64,000 bases of DNA, taken from assembly GCF_030296555.1 (NCBI RefSeq), contig NZ_AP027728.1, positions 1,550,001 through 1,614,000 on the forward strand. Direction: 5' to 3'. This DNA comes from Microbacterium suwonense. Lineage in GTDB: Bacteria > Actinomycetota > Actinomycetes > Actinomycetales > Microbacteriaceae. The translations under genes and the position numbers were made by a program. Under the pieces are notes generated by a model. It was not told the DNA's origin and did no database searches. It saw only the letters and a list, made by a program, of their open reading frames with translations. Below, in pieces: positions 26,607 to 35,127 of this stretch (positions are counted from its first letter, which is position 1; the number at the start of each line of letters is the position of its first letter).

Positions 26607-29600
26607 TCAGGCGCGTCGGCGCCGCAGCGGCGAGAGCAGCATCCCGGCGACGACCAACACGGATGCCAGCAGCGCCAGCCCCCACGGGAGCATCGCGCCG
26701 GTGACGGCCAGCTGGCCCGGTGCGAGCACCGTGATCTCGGCGCTGAGCGGATCCAGCCCCGGCGAGGCGATCACCAGCGTGTGAGAGCCCAGTGCCATAT
26801 CCGACGGCACGGCGAGGGTGAACGCGATGCGTCCGTCGGCATCCGCGGCGGGAATCCCGGTCACGGTGACCGGATCGCTGTGCAGCGTCGCCGTGATCCG
26901 CTGCCCCGGCTGCAGGCCGGTGACCACGACCGGCAGCGAGCCGCCCTGCTCGACCCGTCCGTCGCCGACGTCCAGGGTCGCCCACTGTGCGGTGCCCGCC
27001 CCGTCGTCGCCCGATCCGTCGTCGCCCGAGCCGTCCGAGCCGTCGTCGTCCGATCCGTCCGATCCATCGGCGGGCACGAGTCGCGCCACGCCCCAGCGCG
27101 CGGTGTTCTGGTAGCCGGTGCCGGTCGGCTCCGCCCAGGTGTGCACGGCGAAGCGCGAGCCGTCGCGGCCGTCGTTGACCTGGAAGTCCAGGCCGTGGAA
27201 CGTGTCCGCGCCTCCCAGCGGAACATCGCTCTGCCCACCGGACTGGCCCACCAGAGCGATCGCGAGCTCGACGACGTAACCCGTCTCGGTCTCGGCTGTC
27301 GCACTCGCTGCCACCCGTGCCAGCTGCGCGGCGGAGTCGCCGGTGCCGAAGGACAGGTCGCCATCCGACGTCACCCGGATCTGGGTGTCATTGGGCCCGT
27401 AGCTGCCGGTCTTCGTGTTGCCGAGGTCCAGGAAGAGCTCGACCGAATCGCGGTTCCACGGGTCGCTGTTGCTGTTGTCGAGCGCCGGATCGGTGACCTC
27501 GTACAGCACGTACAGCGTGTTGCCCTGCCAGAGGGTGCGCACCTGCGCGGTGGCTCCTGCCGCAGCACCTTCGACCAGGGTCTCGGTGCGTGCCACGGCG
27601 GCGTCCGCCCACACCGGGTCCACTGCTCCGTCGATGGACGGTGCCGGCAGCTCCGGGATGTCCAGGTACGACAGCGGTTCCAGGAAGGTGAGCCGTCCGG
27701 TGGCCCCCGGCGAGTTCCACGAGCCGGCCACCGCTCCGTCTGCAATCACGCGCAGATCGAAGGCGACCGAGTCACCCGATGAGACGCCTGCATGCGGCAC
27801 GTGCACGGCGATGAGGTGCTCGCCGTCGACCACCGTCTGAATGCCGTCGAGCGATCCAGCGGCATCCGGTGCCCAGAACAGCTCCTGGTCACCGTAGGTG
27901 AACTCGATCCGCTCGGGCGCCACCGCGCTGCGCACGAGCACCGTGAGGTGATCGGGGGTCCATCGGGTCTGGAACCCTCCGATCTGATGCGTCAGGGCGT
28001 TCTCCGGGAGGTTGCGCCATTCGATGGCATCCGCGAATCCGTCCTGCAGCGCGACGTCGCCGCCGAACACGTTCGCCGTCGCCACCAGAGCCGGCACGCC
28101 GTCAGCGTCGTCCACCGCACCGTAGTAGGCGGGCTTGGCCTGCAGGTCGCCGCCGAACAGCAGCGGCTGCTGCTCCGACCGCCAGGAGCGGTCGTCGGTC
28201 AGGCCCCATACTGTTGCGGAGAAGATCTTCTCGTCCGCTGGAGCCTGCGCCTGGTACTGCCGCAGCAGGTTGAACACGTCGCGATAGAAGTGCCCCTGAC
28301 GGATGCGGTTGGTCTCGGTCGCCGGGTTGATCGTCACATCCAGCTCGGTGATCGCCTGCATCATGCCCAGGCCGGAGAAGCGATCCAGCGCCGCCTCCAG
28401 CGAGGCGATCGTGGTGTTGATCGACACGTGGAACTGGTGGCCGACACCGTCGACGGGTACGCCGTCGGCGAGGAGCCGCTTGACGAGCGCCTCGTACTGC
28501 GCGCCCTTGCGGTCCTGCTCGGTGTTGTAGTCGTTGATGAACAGCTTCACCGGGCGGTCGACGCCCGCCGCAGCGTAGGTCTCGTTGAAGGCCTTGTCGG
28601 CGTCCTCGAACGCGAGGCGGATGAACTCCTCGCCGAGCACGTCGTGCCACCGGCTGGTGCGCAGACCGTCGGGGGTCTCCTGATCAGCCACGACCTCGTT
28701 GACGACGTCCCAGGCGACGATGGGGTTCGTGTCCGATCCGTACGGGCCGTAGTCGTCGTAGATCGATCGCGCGATGTCGTCGATGTGCTCGGCGAGGCGG
28801 TCGCGCAGGAACTGCTTGTCCGCCGGCGACGAGGTCAGCTCCCGCCCGCTGTCGTCCTGGAAGAACCAGTCCGGTGTCTGCGAGTGCCACACCAGCACGT
28901 GACCGTACAGGCGCAGGTCGTTCTGCTGCGCGAAGTCCAGCAGGGCCGTCGCCTCCGGGTGGCGCCGGAATGTGCCGTCCTCGTCGTACCAGGCCTCGAC
29001 CTTCATGTGGTTCTCGGGCGTGATCTGGTCGAAGTGGTGACGCAGCAGGTCGGCCGCCGCACCCGTGATCTCCCGGGAGTCGATGGCGACGCCCATCGGG
29101 AAGTCCACGGTGTCCTTGATCGGAGTCAGCGCCAGATCCACCGGGTTGGGCTCGGGCACGCTCACACGGATCTCGTCGACGAGGAACGTCGCGGTGTTGC
29201 CGCTGTTGTACCGGGCCTCGACGTACAGCTCGGCGGCGGTGTCGTAGCCGGGCACGGTGAACTCACCGGACACGCGCGTCCAGCCGTCGGCCGTCGCATC
29301 CGCGATCTGGACCAGGTTCGCGTACGACTCCGCGTCGCCGGTCACCGTGCGCATCGAGATCGTCAGCCCCTGGCCGGGATCCTCACCGGCGGCGAACCGC
29401 ACGGACGCCTCGACACGATAGGTGCTTCCCGCGCGCAGACGATCGGTGACATCCACCTGGATGCCGTCGCCCTCGTGCACCCGACCGGAGACCTCTGCGG
29501 CGTGAGCAGTGCCCTCGGCACCGCCCTCGACGACGGTCACGGCCGGGGTGGAGTCGCCGGACCCCGCACGCGCGAACCAGCCCTGCAGCGTGCCGTCCTC

Positions 29601-30803
29601 GAAGTCCGCTTCGATGAGGTCGCCCTGCTGAGCGGGTGCGGGTGCGCCCACCGGCAGGGTGAAGCGCCAACCGTCGGAGATCCGCTCCGAGACGACGGTC
29701 GTGACCGCCTGCAGCGAGGGCTCGCGGTCGCCGCCGCCGTCGTGCACGAGAACGATCTCACCGGGCTTCATGGCCGCTCGCAGGTTCTCTGTGAGAACGG
29801 CGGGGTCGGTCTCCTCCCAGTCGCTGATCGTGTTGACCACGGCGAGGGGCTGCATGCCAAGGCTCACGGCGACGGCGGGCGTGGCTCCCCAGCTGCCGTT
29901 CGGCGCACGGAAGAACGGCACCTGCGCCTGCGGGTCGCCCAGCGCTTCGCGGATGATCCGCAGGTTCTCGGTGAGGTCGGCACGGATGCGATCGGCATCC
30001 CAGGCGCCCATGTCGGCGTAGCCGGTGCTGTGATTGCACAGCGTGTGCCCCTCGTCGACCATGCGACGCAGCAGCTCCGCTCCGCCTGGTGCGGTGATGT
30101 TCTCACCGATCACGCAGAACACCGCCTGGAGGTCGTGCTGCTTGAGGAAGTCCAGGAGCTTCGCGGTCGTGGCGCCGTTGGGGCCGTCGTCGAAGGTCAG
30201 CGCCGCGACGTCGCCGGTTCCCTGAGCGAGAGCCACCGGCGTGGTGCTGGGGTTCTCCGCGCCCCCTGGCGCGACGTCCCCGTCATCCGGCTCGGATTCG
30301 GACTGGTGGGTGATGAGCACATCGTCGAGGTAGAACGTCTCGGTGGCGGGCTCGACTTCGACGTACACCTGGGAGTCGTCCGCGTCGGCGGTGAAGTCGC
30401 CGCTGACCGTGGTCCACTCCCCGGCCGGCACCGTGGTGTCGGCGACCCAGTGGTAGCCGTCCTTCACGATGAAGCGCGCCTGTCCGTCGGCGTCGGGAAG
30501 CAGCACGCGGGCCGAGAGCGTGTAGGTCTCGCCTTCGGTGAACAGCCCCGTGGGGCTCTGCAGCGTGTGCCAGGTCTCGCTGCGATCGCCGACGCGGAGC
30601 ACCAGGCCCTCGCCTCCGGCGGGATCCTCGACGGTCTCAAGGGTCGGGTCTCCGCTCGCCGTCCAGTCGCCGAGTGTGCCGTCATCGAAGTCGGCATGCG
30701 TGACCGGCTCAGGGTCGGCCGCTGCTGCGGTGAGGGGAACGAGCGGCGCTGCGACCACGGCGGTCGCAGCCAGCAGAGCGAGGAAGGAATTTCGACGTCG
30801 CAC
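26607..30803 (-). CDS. Surface-anchored acetylxylan esterase-endoxylanase (CBM-CE4-CBM-GH10-CBM9-like, LAVTG anchor)
   Basis: 1398 residues, GTG start with AAAGGAG. A signal peptide (1-29) leads into a CBM4/9-like module (~32-165). The CE4 deacetylase (~197-375) has TFDDGPN at 203-209, His253, His258, R299 and HDGGG from 354. A second CBM4/9-like module (~395-550) precedes a GH10 domain (~560-895) with acid/base E703 (VVNEVV) and nucleophile E820 (ITELDV). A CBM9/DUF1083-like region, a Ser-Asp-Gly linker and a small beta domain follow. LAVTG (1365-1369), a membrane helix and RRRRA end it, fitting sortase E anchoring. It would deacetylate and cut xylan at the cell surface, feeding the importers upstream. 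Confidence 0.92.
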   Translation of the reverse strand: MRRRNSFLALLAATAVVAAPLVPLTAAAADPEPVTHADFDDGTLGDWTASGDPTLETVEDPAGGEGLVLRVGDRSETWHTLQSPTGLFTEGETYTLSARVLLPDADGQARFIVKDGYHWVADTTVPAGEWTTVSGDFTADADDSQVYVEVEPATETFYLDDVLITHQSESEPDDGDVAPGGAENPSTTPVALAQGTGDVAALTFDDGPNGATTAKLLDFLKQHDLQAVFCVIGENITAPGGAELLRRMVDEGHTLCNHSTGYADMGAWDADRIRADLTENLRIIREALGDPQAQVPFFRAPNGSWGATPAVAVSLGMQPLAVVNTISDWEETDPAVLTENLRAAMKPGEIVLVHDGGGDREPSLQAVTTVVSERISDGWRFTLPVGAPAPAQQGDLIEADFEDGTLQGWFARAGSGDSTPAVTVVEGGAEGTAHAAEVSGRVHEGDGIQVDVTDRLRAGSTYRVEASVRFAAGEDPGQGLTISMRTVTGDAESYANLVQIADATADGWTRVSGEFTVPGYDTAAELYVEARYNSGNTATFLVDEIRVSVPEPNPVDLALTPIKDTVDFPMGVAIDSREITGAAADLLRHHFDQITPENHMKVEAWYDEDGTFRRHPEATALLDFAQQNDLRLYGHVLVWHSQTPDWFFQDDSGRELTSSPADKQFLRDRLAEHIDDIARSIYDDYGPYGSDTNPIVAWDVVNEVVADQETPDGLRTSRWHDVLGEEFIRLAFEDADKAFNETYAAAGVDRPVKLFINDYNTEQDRKGAQYEALVKRLLADGVPVDGVGHQFHVSINTTIASLEAALDRFSGLGMMQAITELDVTINPATETNRIRQGHFYRDVFNLLRQYQAQAPADEKIFSATVWGLTDDRSWRSEQQPLLFGGDLQAKPAYYGAVDDADGVPALVATANVFGGDVALQDGFADAIEWRNLPENALTHQIGGFQTRWTPDHLTVLVRSAVAPERIEFTYGDQELFWAPDAAGSLDGIQTVVDGEHLIAVHVPHAGVSSGDSVAFDLRVIADGAVAGSWNSPGATGRLTFLEPLSYLDIPELPAPSIDGAVDPVWADAAVARTETLVEGAAAGATAQVRTLWQGNTLYVLYEVTDPALDNSNSDPWNRDSVELFLDLGNTKTGSYGPNDTQIRVTSDGDLSFGTGDSAAQLARVAASATAETETGYVVELAIALVGQSGGQSDVPLGGADTFHGLDFQVNDGRDGSRFAVHTWAEPTGTGYQNTARWGVARLVPADGSDGSDDDGSDGSGDDGSGDDGAGTAQWATLDVGDGRVEQGGSLPVVVTGLQPGQRITATLHSDPVTVTGIPAADADGRIAFTLAVPSDMALGSHTLVIASPGLDPLSAEITVLAPGQLAVTGAMLPWGLALLASVLVVAGMLLSPLRRRRA

Positions 30804-30837
30804 GGGCGCTCCTTTGCGCGATTATTTGTAGTTACCC

Positions 30838-30851
30838 ACAACATATGTTGT
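30838..30851. promoter_or_regulatory. Perfect 14-bp palindrome ACAACATATGTTGT upstream of the xylanase gene
   Basis: Lies 35-48 bp before the GTG start, just downstream of a possible -10 box TAGATT on the minus strand. Shape and position suit a MarR- or LacI-type operator. It does not match either LacI operator set in this window. Confidence 0.5.
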
Positions 30852-30891
30852 CGCTCATAATCTACGAGAGAAACGGACGCGGCGCCAGTGG

Positions 30892-30909
30892 TTAACGAAA
30901 ACGTTATCT
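30892..30909. promoter_or_regulatory. Imperfect palindrome GTTAACGAAAACGTTATC upstream of the xylanase gene
   Basis: AT-rich in a GC-rich spacer, with half-sites GTTAACG and CGTTATC. A similar word, GTTATCAAAACGTTAC, lies upstream of the L,D-transpeptidase gene near 40327. It may be a regulator site or part of a -35 region. Confidence 0.3.
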
Positions 30910-30934
30910 ATGACATCGGGTGGCTCCTCCGCCG

Positions 30935-31003
30935 CTCCCGCGCCGCCGCCCGGCGGGCTCCCGCGCCGCCACCCGGCAGGCTTCCGCGCCGCCGCCCCTG
31001 CTG
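30935..31003. repeat. Three tandem 23-bp GC-rich units
   Basis: Units begin at 30935, 30958 and 30981 with CTCCCGCGCCGCC, CTCCCGCGCCGCC and CTTCCGCGCCGCC. The third runs into the family B palindrome. No coding or regulatory role is apparent. Confidence 0.6.
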
Positions 31004-31063
31004 AACCACACCGCCCCTGCTCAGTCACGTGACTGAGCAGGGGCGGTGAAGCTGAGCAGGGGC
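30994..31063. repeat. Palindromic intergenic element, family B, copy 3
   Basis: Its inner 32 bp (31013-31044) equal those of copy 2, centred on CAGTCACGTGACTG. The outer arms pair less well. It lies just past the folD stop on the minus strand and before the xylanase promoter, so it can end the glyA-folD transcript. Confidence 0.85.
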
Positions 31064-31075
31064 GGTGAGGCCGGG

Positions 31076-31951
31076 TCAGAGGCGCTCGGCGGCCTCGACG
31101 ACGTTCGTCATCAGCAGGGCGACGGTCATCGGGCCGACGCCGCCGGGGTTGGGCGAGAGCCAGCCGGCGACCTCCGCGACGTCCGGATGCACATCGCCAT
31201 AGACCTTCGACTTGCCGGTCTCCGGGTCGGTCTCGCGCGTGACACCCACGTCGAGCACGGCGGCTCCCGGCTTCACGTCGGATGCCTGGATCAGGTGCTT
31301 CACACCCGCACCGGCGACGATCACATCGGCCTGCCGCAGGTACGGGCTCATGTCCGGCGTGCCGGTGTGCACCTGCGTGACGGTCGCGTTGATGTCGCGT
31401 CGGGTGAGCAGCAGCCCCATCGGCCGGCCGATGGTCACACCGCGCCCGACCACGACGACGTGCTTCCCCTTCAGGTCGTAGTCGTTGCGCAGCAGCAGCT
31501 CGATCACGCCGCGCGGCGTGCAGGGCAGTGGGGTGCGGATCGGCGCGTTGACGTTCAGCACGAGACGGCCGAGGTTGGTCGGATGCAGGCCGTCGGCGTC
31601 CTTGGCCGGGTCGATGCGCTCCAGGATCGCATCGGTGTCGAGGTGCTTCGGCAGCGGAAGCTGCACGATGTAGCCATGGCAGGTGTCGTCGGCGTTGAGC
31701 TCGTCGATCACCGCCTCGACCTCGGCCTGGGTGGCATCGGCCGGCAGTTCGCGCTGGATCGAGTTCATTCCGATCGCCTCGGACTGGCGATGCTTCATCC
31801 CCACGTACAGCTGAGACGCGGGGTCGGCGCCGACCAGCACGGTGGCGATGCCGGGCACCACACCGCGCTCGCGCAGCGCCGCGACCCGCTCGGCGAGCTC
31901 ACTCTTGATCGCCGCAGCCGCGGCCTTGCCGTCGAGGATCTTCGCGGTCAT
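31076..31951 (-). CDS. folD: Bifunctional methylenetetrahydrofolate dehydrogenase / methenyltetrahydrofolate cyclohydrolase
   Basis: 291 residues, full length for FolD. It interconverts methylene-, methenyl- and formyl-tetrahydrofolate in the cytoplasm with NADP. Signatures are [13 protein letters not shown] (catalytic Lys and Tyr region), QLPLPKH, the cofactor site [12 protein letters not shown] and the C-terminal [15 protein letters not shown]. The ATG with GGAG upstream fixes the start. It follows glyA on the same strand, giving a one-carbon unit downstream of the ZTP riboswitch. A family A palindrome separates the two genes. Confidence 0.95.
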   Translation of the reverse strand: MTAKILDGKAAAAAIKSELAERVAALRERGVVPGIATVLVGADPASQLYVGMKHRQSEAIGMNSIQRELPADATQAEVEAVIDELNADDTCHGYIVQLPLPKHLDTDAILERIDPAKDADGLHPTNLGRLVLNVNAPIRTPLPCTPRGVIELLLRNDYDLKGKHVVVVGRGVTIGRPMGLLLTRRDINATVTQVHTGTPDMSPYLRQADVIVAGAGVKHLIQASDVKPGAAVLDVGVTRETDPETGKSKVYGDVHPDVAEVAGWLSPNPGGVGPMTVALLMTNVVEAAERL

Positions 31952-31971
31952 GTCCCGCTCCTTCCGTACAG

Positions 31972-32038
31972 CCCGTCTATTTGTGCCGAACGCCGCGAAT
32001 ACGGCCCAGAATCGCCACGAAAGGCACAAATAGACGGG
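31972..32038. repeat. Palindromic intergenic element, family A, copy 2
   Basis: Perfect 16-bp arms CCCGTCTATTTGTGCC and complement, with an unrelated 35-bp centre. It lies between glyA and folD, so it is again inside a co-directional pair. Confidence 0.85.
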
Positions 32039-32051
32039 TAGTGGTGGTGGG

Positions 32052-33326
32052 CTACTGCTGCAGGCCGGGGTACAGCGGGAACGCCTCGGCGAGCGTGGCC
32101 ACTCGGGCGCGGAGCGCCTCGACGTCGGCTCCCGGCAGCAGCGCCAGCGCGATGATGTCGGCGACCTCGGTGAACTCGGCGTCGCCGAAACCGCGGGTGG
32201 CCAGCGCCGGGGTCCCGATCCGCAGCCCCGAGGTCACCATCGGCGGACGCGGGTCGTTCGGAACGGCGTTGCGGTTCACGGTGATGTGGATCTCGTGCAG
32301 CAGATCCTCGGCCTGCTTGCCGTCGATCTCGGCGTTGCGCAGGTCGACGAGAACCAGGTGCACGTCGGTGCCGCCCGAACGGACGCTGATGCCGGCATCC
32401 TTCACGTCCTGCTGCGAGAGCCGCTCGGCGATCAGCGCGGCGCCCGAGATCACCCGCTGCTGACGCTCGGCGAACTCCGGAGTTGCGGCGAGCTTGAACG
32501 CGGTCGCCTTCGCCGCGATCACATGCATGAGCGGGCCGCCCTGCTGGCCCGGGAACACGGCCGAGTTGATCTTCTTGGCGATGTCGGCATCGTTGGTGAG
32601 GATGAAGCCCGAGCGCGGGCCGCCGATGGTCTTGTGCACGGTCGACGAGACGACGTGCGCGTGCGGCACCGGGTTCGGGTGCAGGCCTGCGGCGACGAGA
32701 CCGGCGAAGTGCGCCATGTCGACCCACAGCAGCGCGCCGACCTCATCGGCGATCTCGCGGAACTTCGCGAAGTCGAGCTGACGGGGGTACGCCGACCATC
32801 CGGCGATGATCACCTTCGGCTTGTGCTCGATGGCGAGTGCGCGCACCTCGTCCATGTCGATCGTCGAGGTCTCGGGGTTCACACCGTAGGCGACGATGTT
32901 GTACAGCCGCCCCGAGAAGTTGATCTTCATGCCGTGCGTGAGGTGGCCGCCCTGGTCGAGCGAGAGGCCCAGGAGCGTGTCGCCGGGGCGGGCGATGGCA
33001 TGCAGCACGGCAGCGTTCGCGCTGGCGCCGGAGTGCGGCTGCACGTTGGCGAACTCGGATCCGAACAGGCTCTTCGCCCGCTCGATGGCCAGCGACTCGG
33101 CCACGTCGACCTCTTCGCAGCCGCCGTAGTAGCGGCGGCCGGGGTAGCCCTCGGCGTACTTGTTGGTCAGCACCGAGCCCTGCGACTGCAGCACCGAGAC
33201 GGGCACGAAGTTCTCGGATGCGATCATCTCGAGGTACGTGCGCTGGCGGTTCAGCTCGCGCTCGAGCACCTCGGCGATCTCGGGGTCGACCTCGGCGAGC
33301 GGGGCGTCGAAGTAACGGTCGGTCAT
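32052..33326 (-). CDS. glyA: Serine hydroxymethyltransferase
   Basis: 424 residues, usual length. A PLP enzyme moving the serine side-chain carbon to tetrahydrofolate. Conserved stretches are [52 protein letters not shown] and the cofactor Lys in [14 protein letters not shown]. The start is the ATG with GGAG upstream. The frame stays open further upstream, but that stretch covers the riboswitch and is not protein coding. Expression should follow the ZTP/AICAR level through that element. Confidence 0.96.
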   Translation of the reverse strand: MTDRYFDAPLAEVDPEIAEVLERELNRQRTYLEMIASENFVPVSVLQSQGSVLTNKYAEGYPGRRYYGGCEEVDVAESLAIERAKSLFGSEFANVQPHSGASANAAVLHAIARPGDTLLGLSLDQGGHLTHGMKINFSGRLYNIVAYGVNPETSTIDMDEVRALAIEHKPKVIIAGWSAYPRQLDFAKFREIADEVGALLWVDMAHFAGLVAAGLHPNPVPHAHVVSSTVHKTIGGPRSGFILTNDADIAKKINSAVFPGQQGGPLMHVIAAKATAFKLAATPEFAERQQRVISGAALIAERLSQQDVKDAGISVRSGGTDVHLVLVDLRNAEIDGKQAEDLLHEIHITVNRNAVPNDPRPPMVTSGLRIGTPALATRGFGDAEFTEVADIIALALLPGADVEALRARVATLAEAFPLYPGLQQ

Positions 33327-33369
33327 GGCGGTCTCCTGTTCACACGGGATTGGGGTGTGTTCCTCATCG

Positions 33370-33442
33370 GCCCAGGCGCGCGGTCGATTGCAAAGAGGCC
33401 GCTCCCCGGTGGTGCCCCACCCAGACGCCAGTCGCGACGTGG
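33370..33442 (-). ncRNA. ZTP riboswitch (pfl motif) controlling glyA-folD
   Basis: On the minus strand the order GCGACTGGCG, GGTGGG, a short loop, CCACCGGGGAGCG, a variable linker, then CGCCTGGGC matches the ZTP/pfl consensus, including the P1-P2 core and the 3-prime pseudoknot strand. It ends about 45 bases before the glyA ATG. ZTP riboswitches sense ZTP/ZMP, which accumulate when 10-formyl-tetrahydrofolate is short, and usually turn on folate one-carbon genes. glyA, folD and purH are classical members of that regulon, and all three are in this window. Confidence 0.88.
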
Positions 33443-33507
33443 AAAAGCTTAGCGGATGCCGGTGCCGCACGCCCAGCATCATGACCGGCATCCGGTGCCC
33501 GGCGCGA

Positions 33508-33519
33508 TAGATTCGGTGC
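33508..33519 (+). promoter_or_regulatory. Leaderless -10 box of nagA
   Basis: TAGATT at 33508-33513 ends 6 bases before the ATG at 33520, and no ribosome site precedes the ATG. This spacing is typical of leaderless actinobacterial mRNAs. Confidence 0.6.
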
Positions 33520-34706
33520 ATGGCGCATGCGATGACCCTGACGACGGACTTCCACGGCTCGCGGGTGATCCACTCCGCGCGGATCGTCGACGGTGACGGC
33601 TCCGTCACCGAGAACGGCTGGGTGCGGTTCGAAGAGGGCATCGTGGTCGCCCGCGGCACGGGATCCGACTGGACGGATGCCGCTGACGTGGTCGATGCGG
33701 CATCCGTCGTCGGCGGCGACGCCGTGCTCACGCCCGGTTTCATCGACATCCACGGCCACGGCGGTGCCGGCGCGGCGTACGACGACGGCGCGGATGCCAT
33801 CCGCATCGGCCGCGAGATGCACCGCTCGCACGGCACGACGCGCGCCGTGATCTCGCTGGTCACGGCGACGATCGACCAGCTCGCCGCTCAGGTGGCGACC
33901 ATCGCGGATCTCACTGAGACGGATGCCGAGATCCTCGGCAGCCACCTGGAGGGCCCGTTCCTCGACCCCGGCCACCACGGTGCGCACGAGCCGTCGCTGC
34001 TGCGCACCCCCGACCCGGACGCCATCGCGCGGCTGCTGGCTGCGGGGCGCGGGACGGTGAGACAGGTCACCCTCGCCCCGGAGCTGCCCGGGGGCTCGAT
34101 GCGGTGCGCCAGATCGTGGCATCCGGCGCCGCCGTCGCCGTCGGACATACGAACGCGGATGCCGAGATCGCCCGCGCCGCGTTCGAAGCCGGTGCATCGA
34201 TCCTCACGCACGCCTTCAATGCGATGAACGGGATCCACCACCGGGCACCGGGGCCGGTGCTGATCGCGGCGGCCGACCACCGCGTGGTACTGGAGGGCAT
34301 CGCCGACAACATCCACCTCGATCCGCACGTGATCAAGCTGCTCTTCGACGCGGCGCCGCGTCGAGTGGCGCTGATCACGGATGCCATGGCCGCGGCCGGC
34401 AGCGCCGACGGGCACTACGACCTGGGAGCGGTGAAGGTGACGGTGACGGATGGCGTCGCGCGCGCCGACGACACTGGTTCGATCGCGGGTTCCACCCTCA
34501 CGCAGGATGTCGCTCTGCGGCGTGCCGTCGACGCGGGTGTCGAGCTCGGCGAGGCTGTGCGTGCGTTGACGGCGACGCCGGCGAAGGCCGTGGGGTTCGG
34601 CGAGTCACTGGGCTCACTGAGGCGCGGCTTCGTGGCGGATGCCGTGCTGCTGGATGGAGATCTCGCGGTTCGCGGTCTGTGGATCGGGGCGGCGCCGACG
34701 CGCTGA
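33520..34706 (+). CDS. nagA: N-acetylglucosamine-6-phosphate deacetylase (one frameshift)
   Basis: About 395 residues after one G is restored at 34090-34094, joining APELPGG to [21 protein letters not shown]. The amidohydrolase fold shows [14 protein letters not shown], the metal-site region [38 protein letters not shown] and the catalytic Asp in ITDAMAAAG. It removes the acetyl group from GlcNAc-6-phosphate. The next enzyme, NagB, and a ROK regulator lie 4-6 kb away. The gene appears leaderless and a strong terminator follows. Confidence 0.92.
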
Positions 34707-34739
34707 TCACCGCGGCGCAGACGCTGCCGAAGATGATGA

Positions 34740-34775
34740 GTGAGGCCGCCGCTGTCCCCACAGCGGCGGCCTCAC
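34740..34775 (+). terminator. Rho-independent-type stem-loop after nagA
   Basis: A perfect 16-bp stem (GTGAGGCCGCCGCTGT and complement) with a CCCC loop, 33 bases after the nagA stop. No long T tract follows, as is common in this group. Confidence 0.8.
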
Positions 34776-35127
34776 CTCCCCTGAGCCGACCGGATCGGAA
34801 GCTCCTCCCCGAGGTCTCCGATCCCGTTCTGCTTCGATGCGATACCCCCGGCATCGATCCCCTCCGCAACCGGCCCCTCGCCAGTCGCTTCGGACGTGCT
34901 CTACGAGAAGAGACGGCCGACCCCTCGATTCATTACGCCGGTGCGAGGAACTTTTTCGCGTAGATCCTGAGAGCGCTCTCGATCGGTTCTCCACAGGGCT
35001 GGCCTCCGCCGGGATTTCGAGCGAGAATGGAAAAGACGCGTGATGAAGTGACCATTCACGCGTCTCTTCTTTGAGAAGCATGTCCGCCACACGAGCGCGG
35101 AACATCCGGCAGGAGTACAGGGACGAC
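34776..35127. other. 352-bp spacer before the sigma-factor gene
   Basis: Holds a stem-loop at 35034-35065 (AGACGCGTGA with TCACGCGTCT) followed by a T-rich stretch, which could stop transcription or act in the leader of the sigma-factor mRNA. The remaining ~250 bp show no gene, clear promoter or repeat. Confidence 0.4.

Noticed and set aside
27792..30860. A 1022-codon plus-strand frame opposite the xylanase gene
   Set aside because: Antisense shadow of a gene with complete GH10 and CE4 active sites; no ribosome site or domain.
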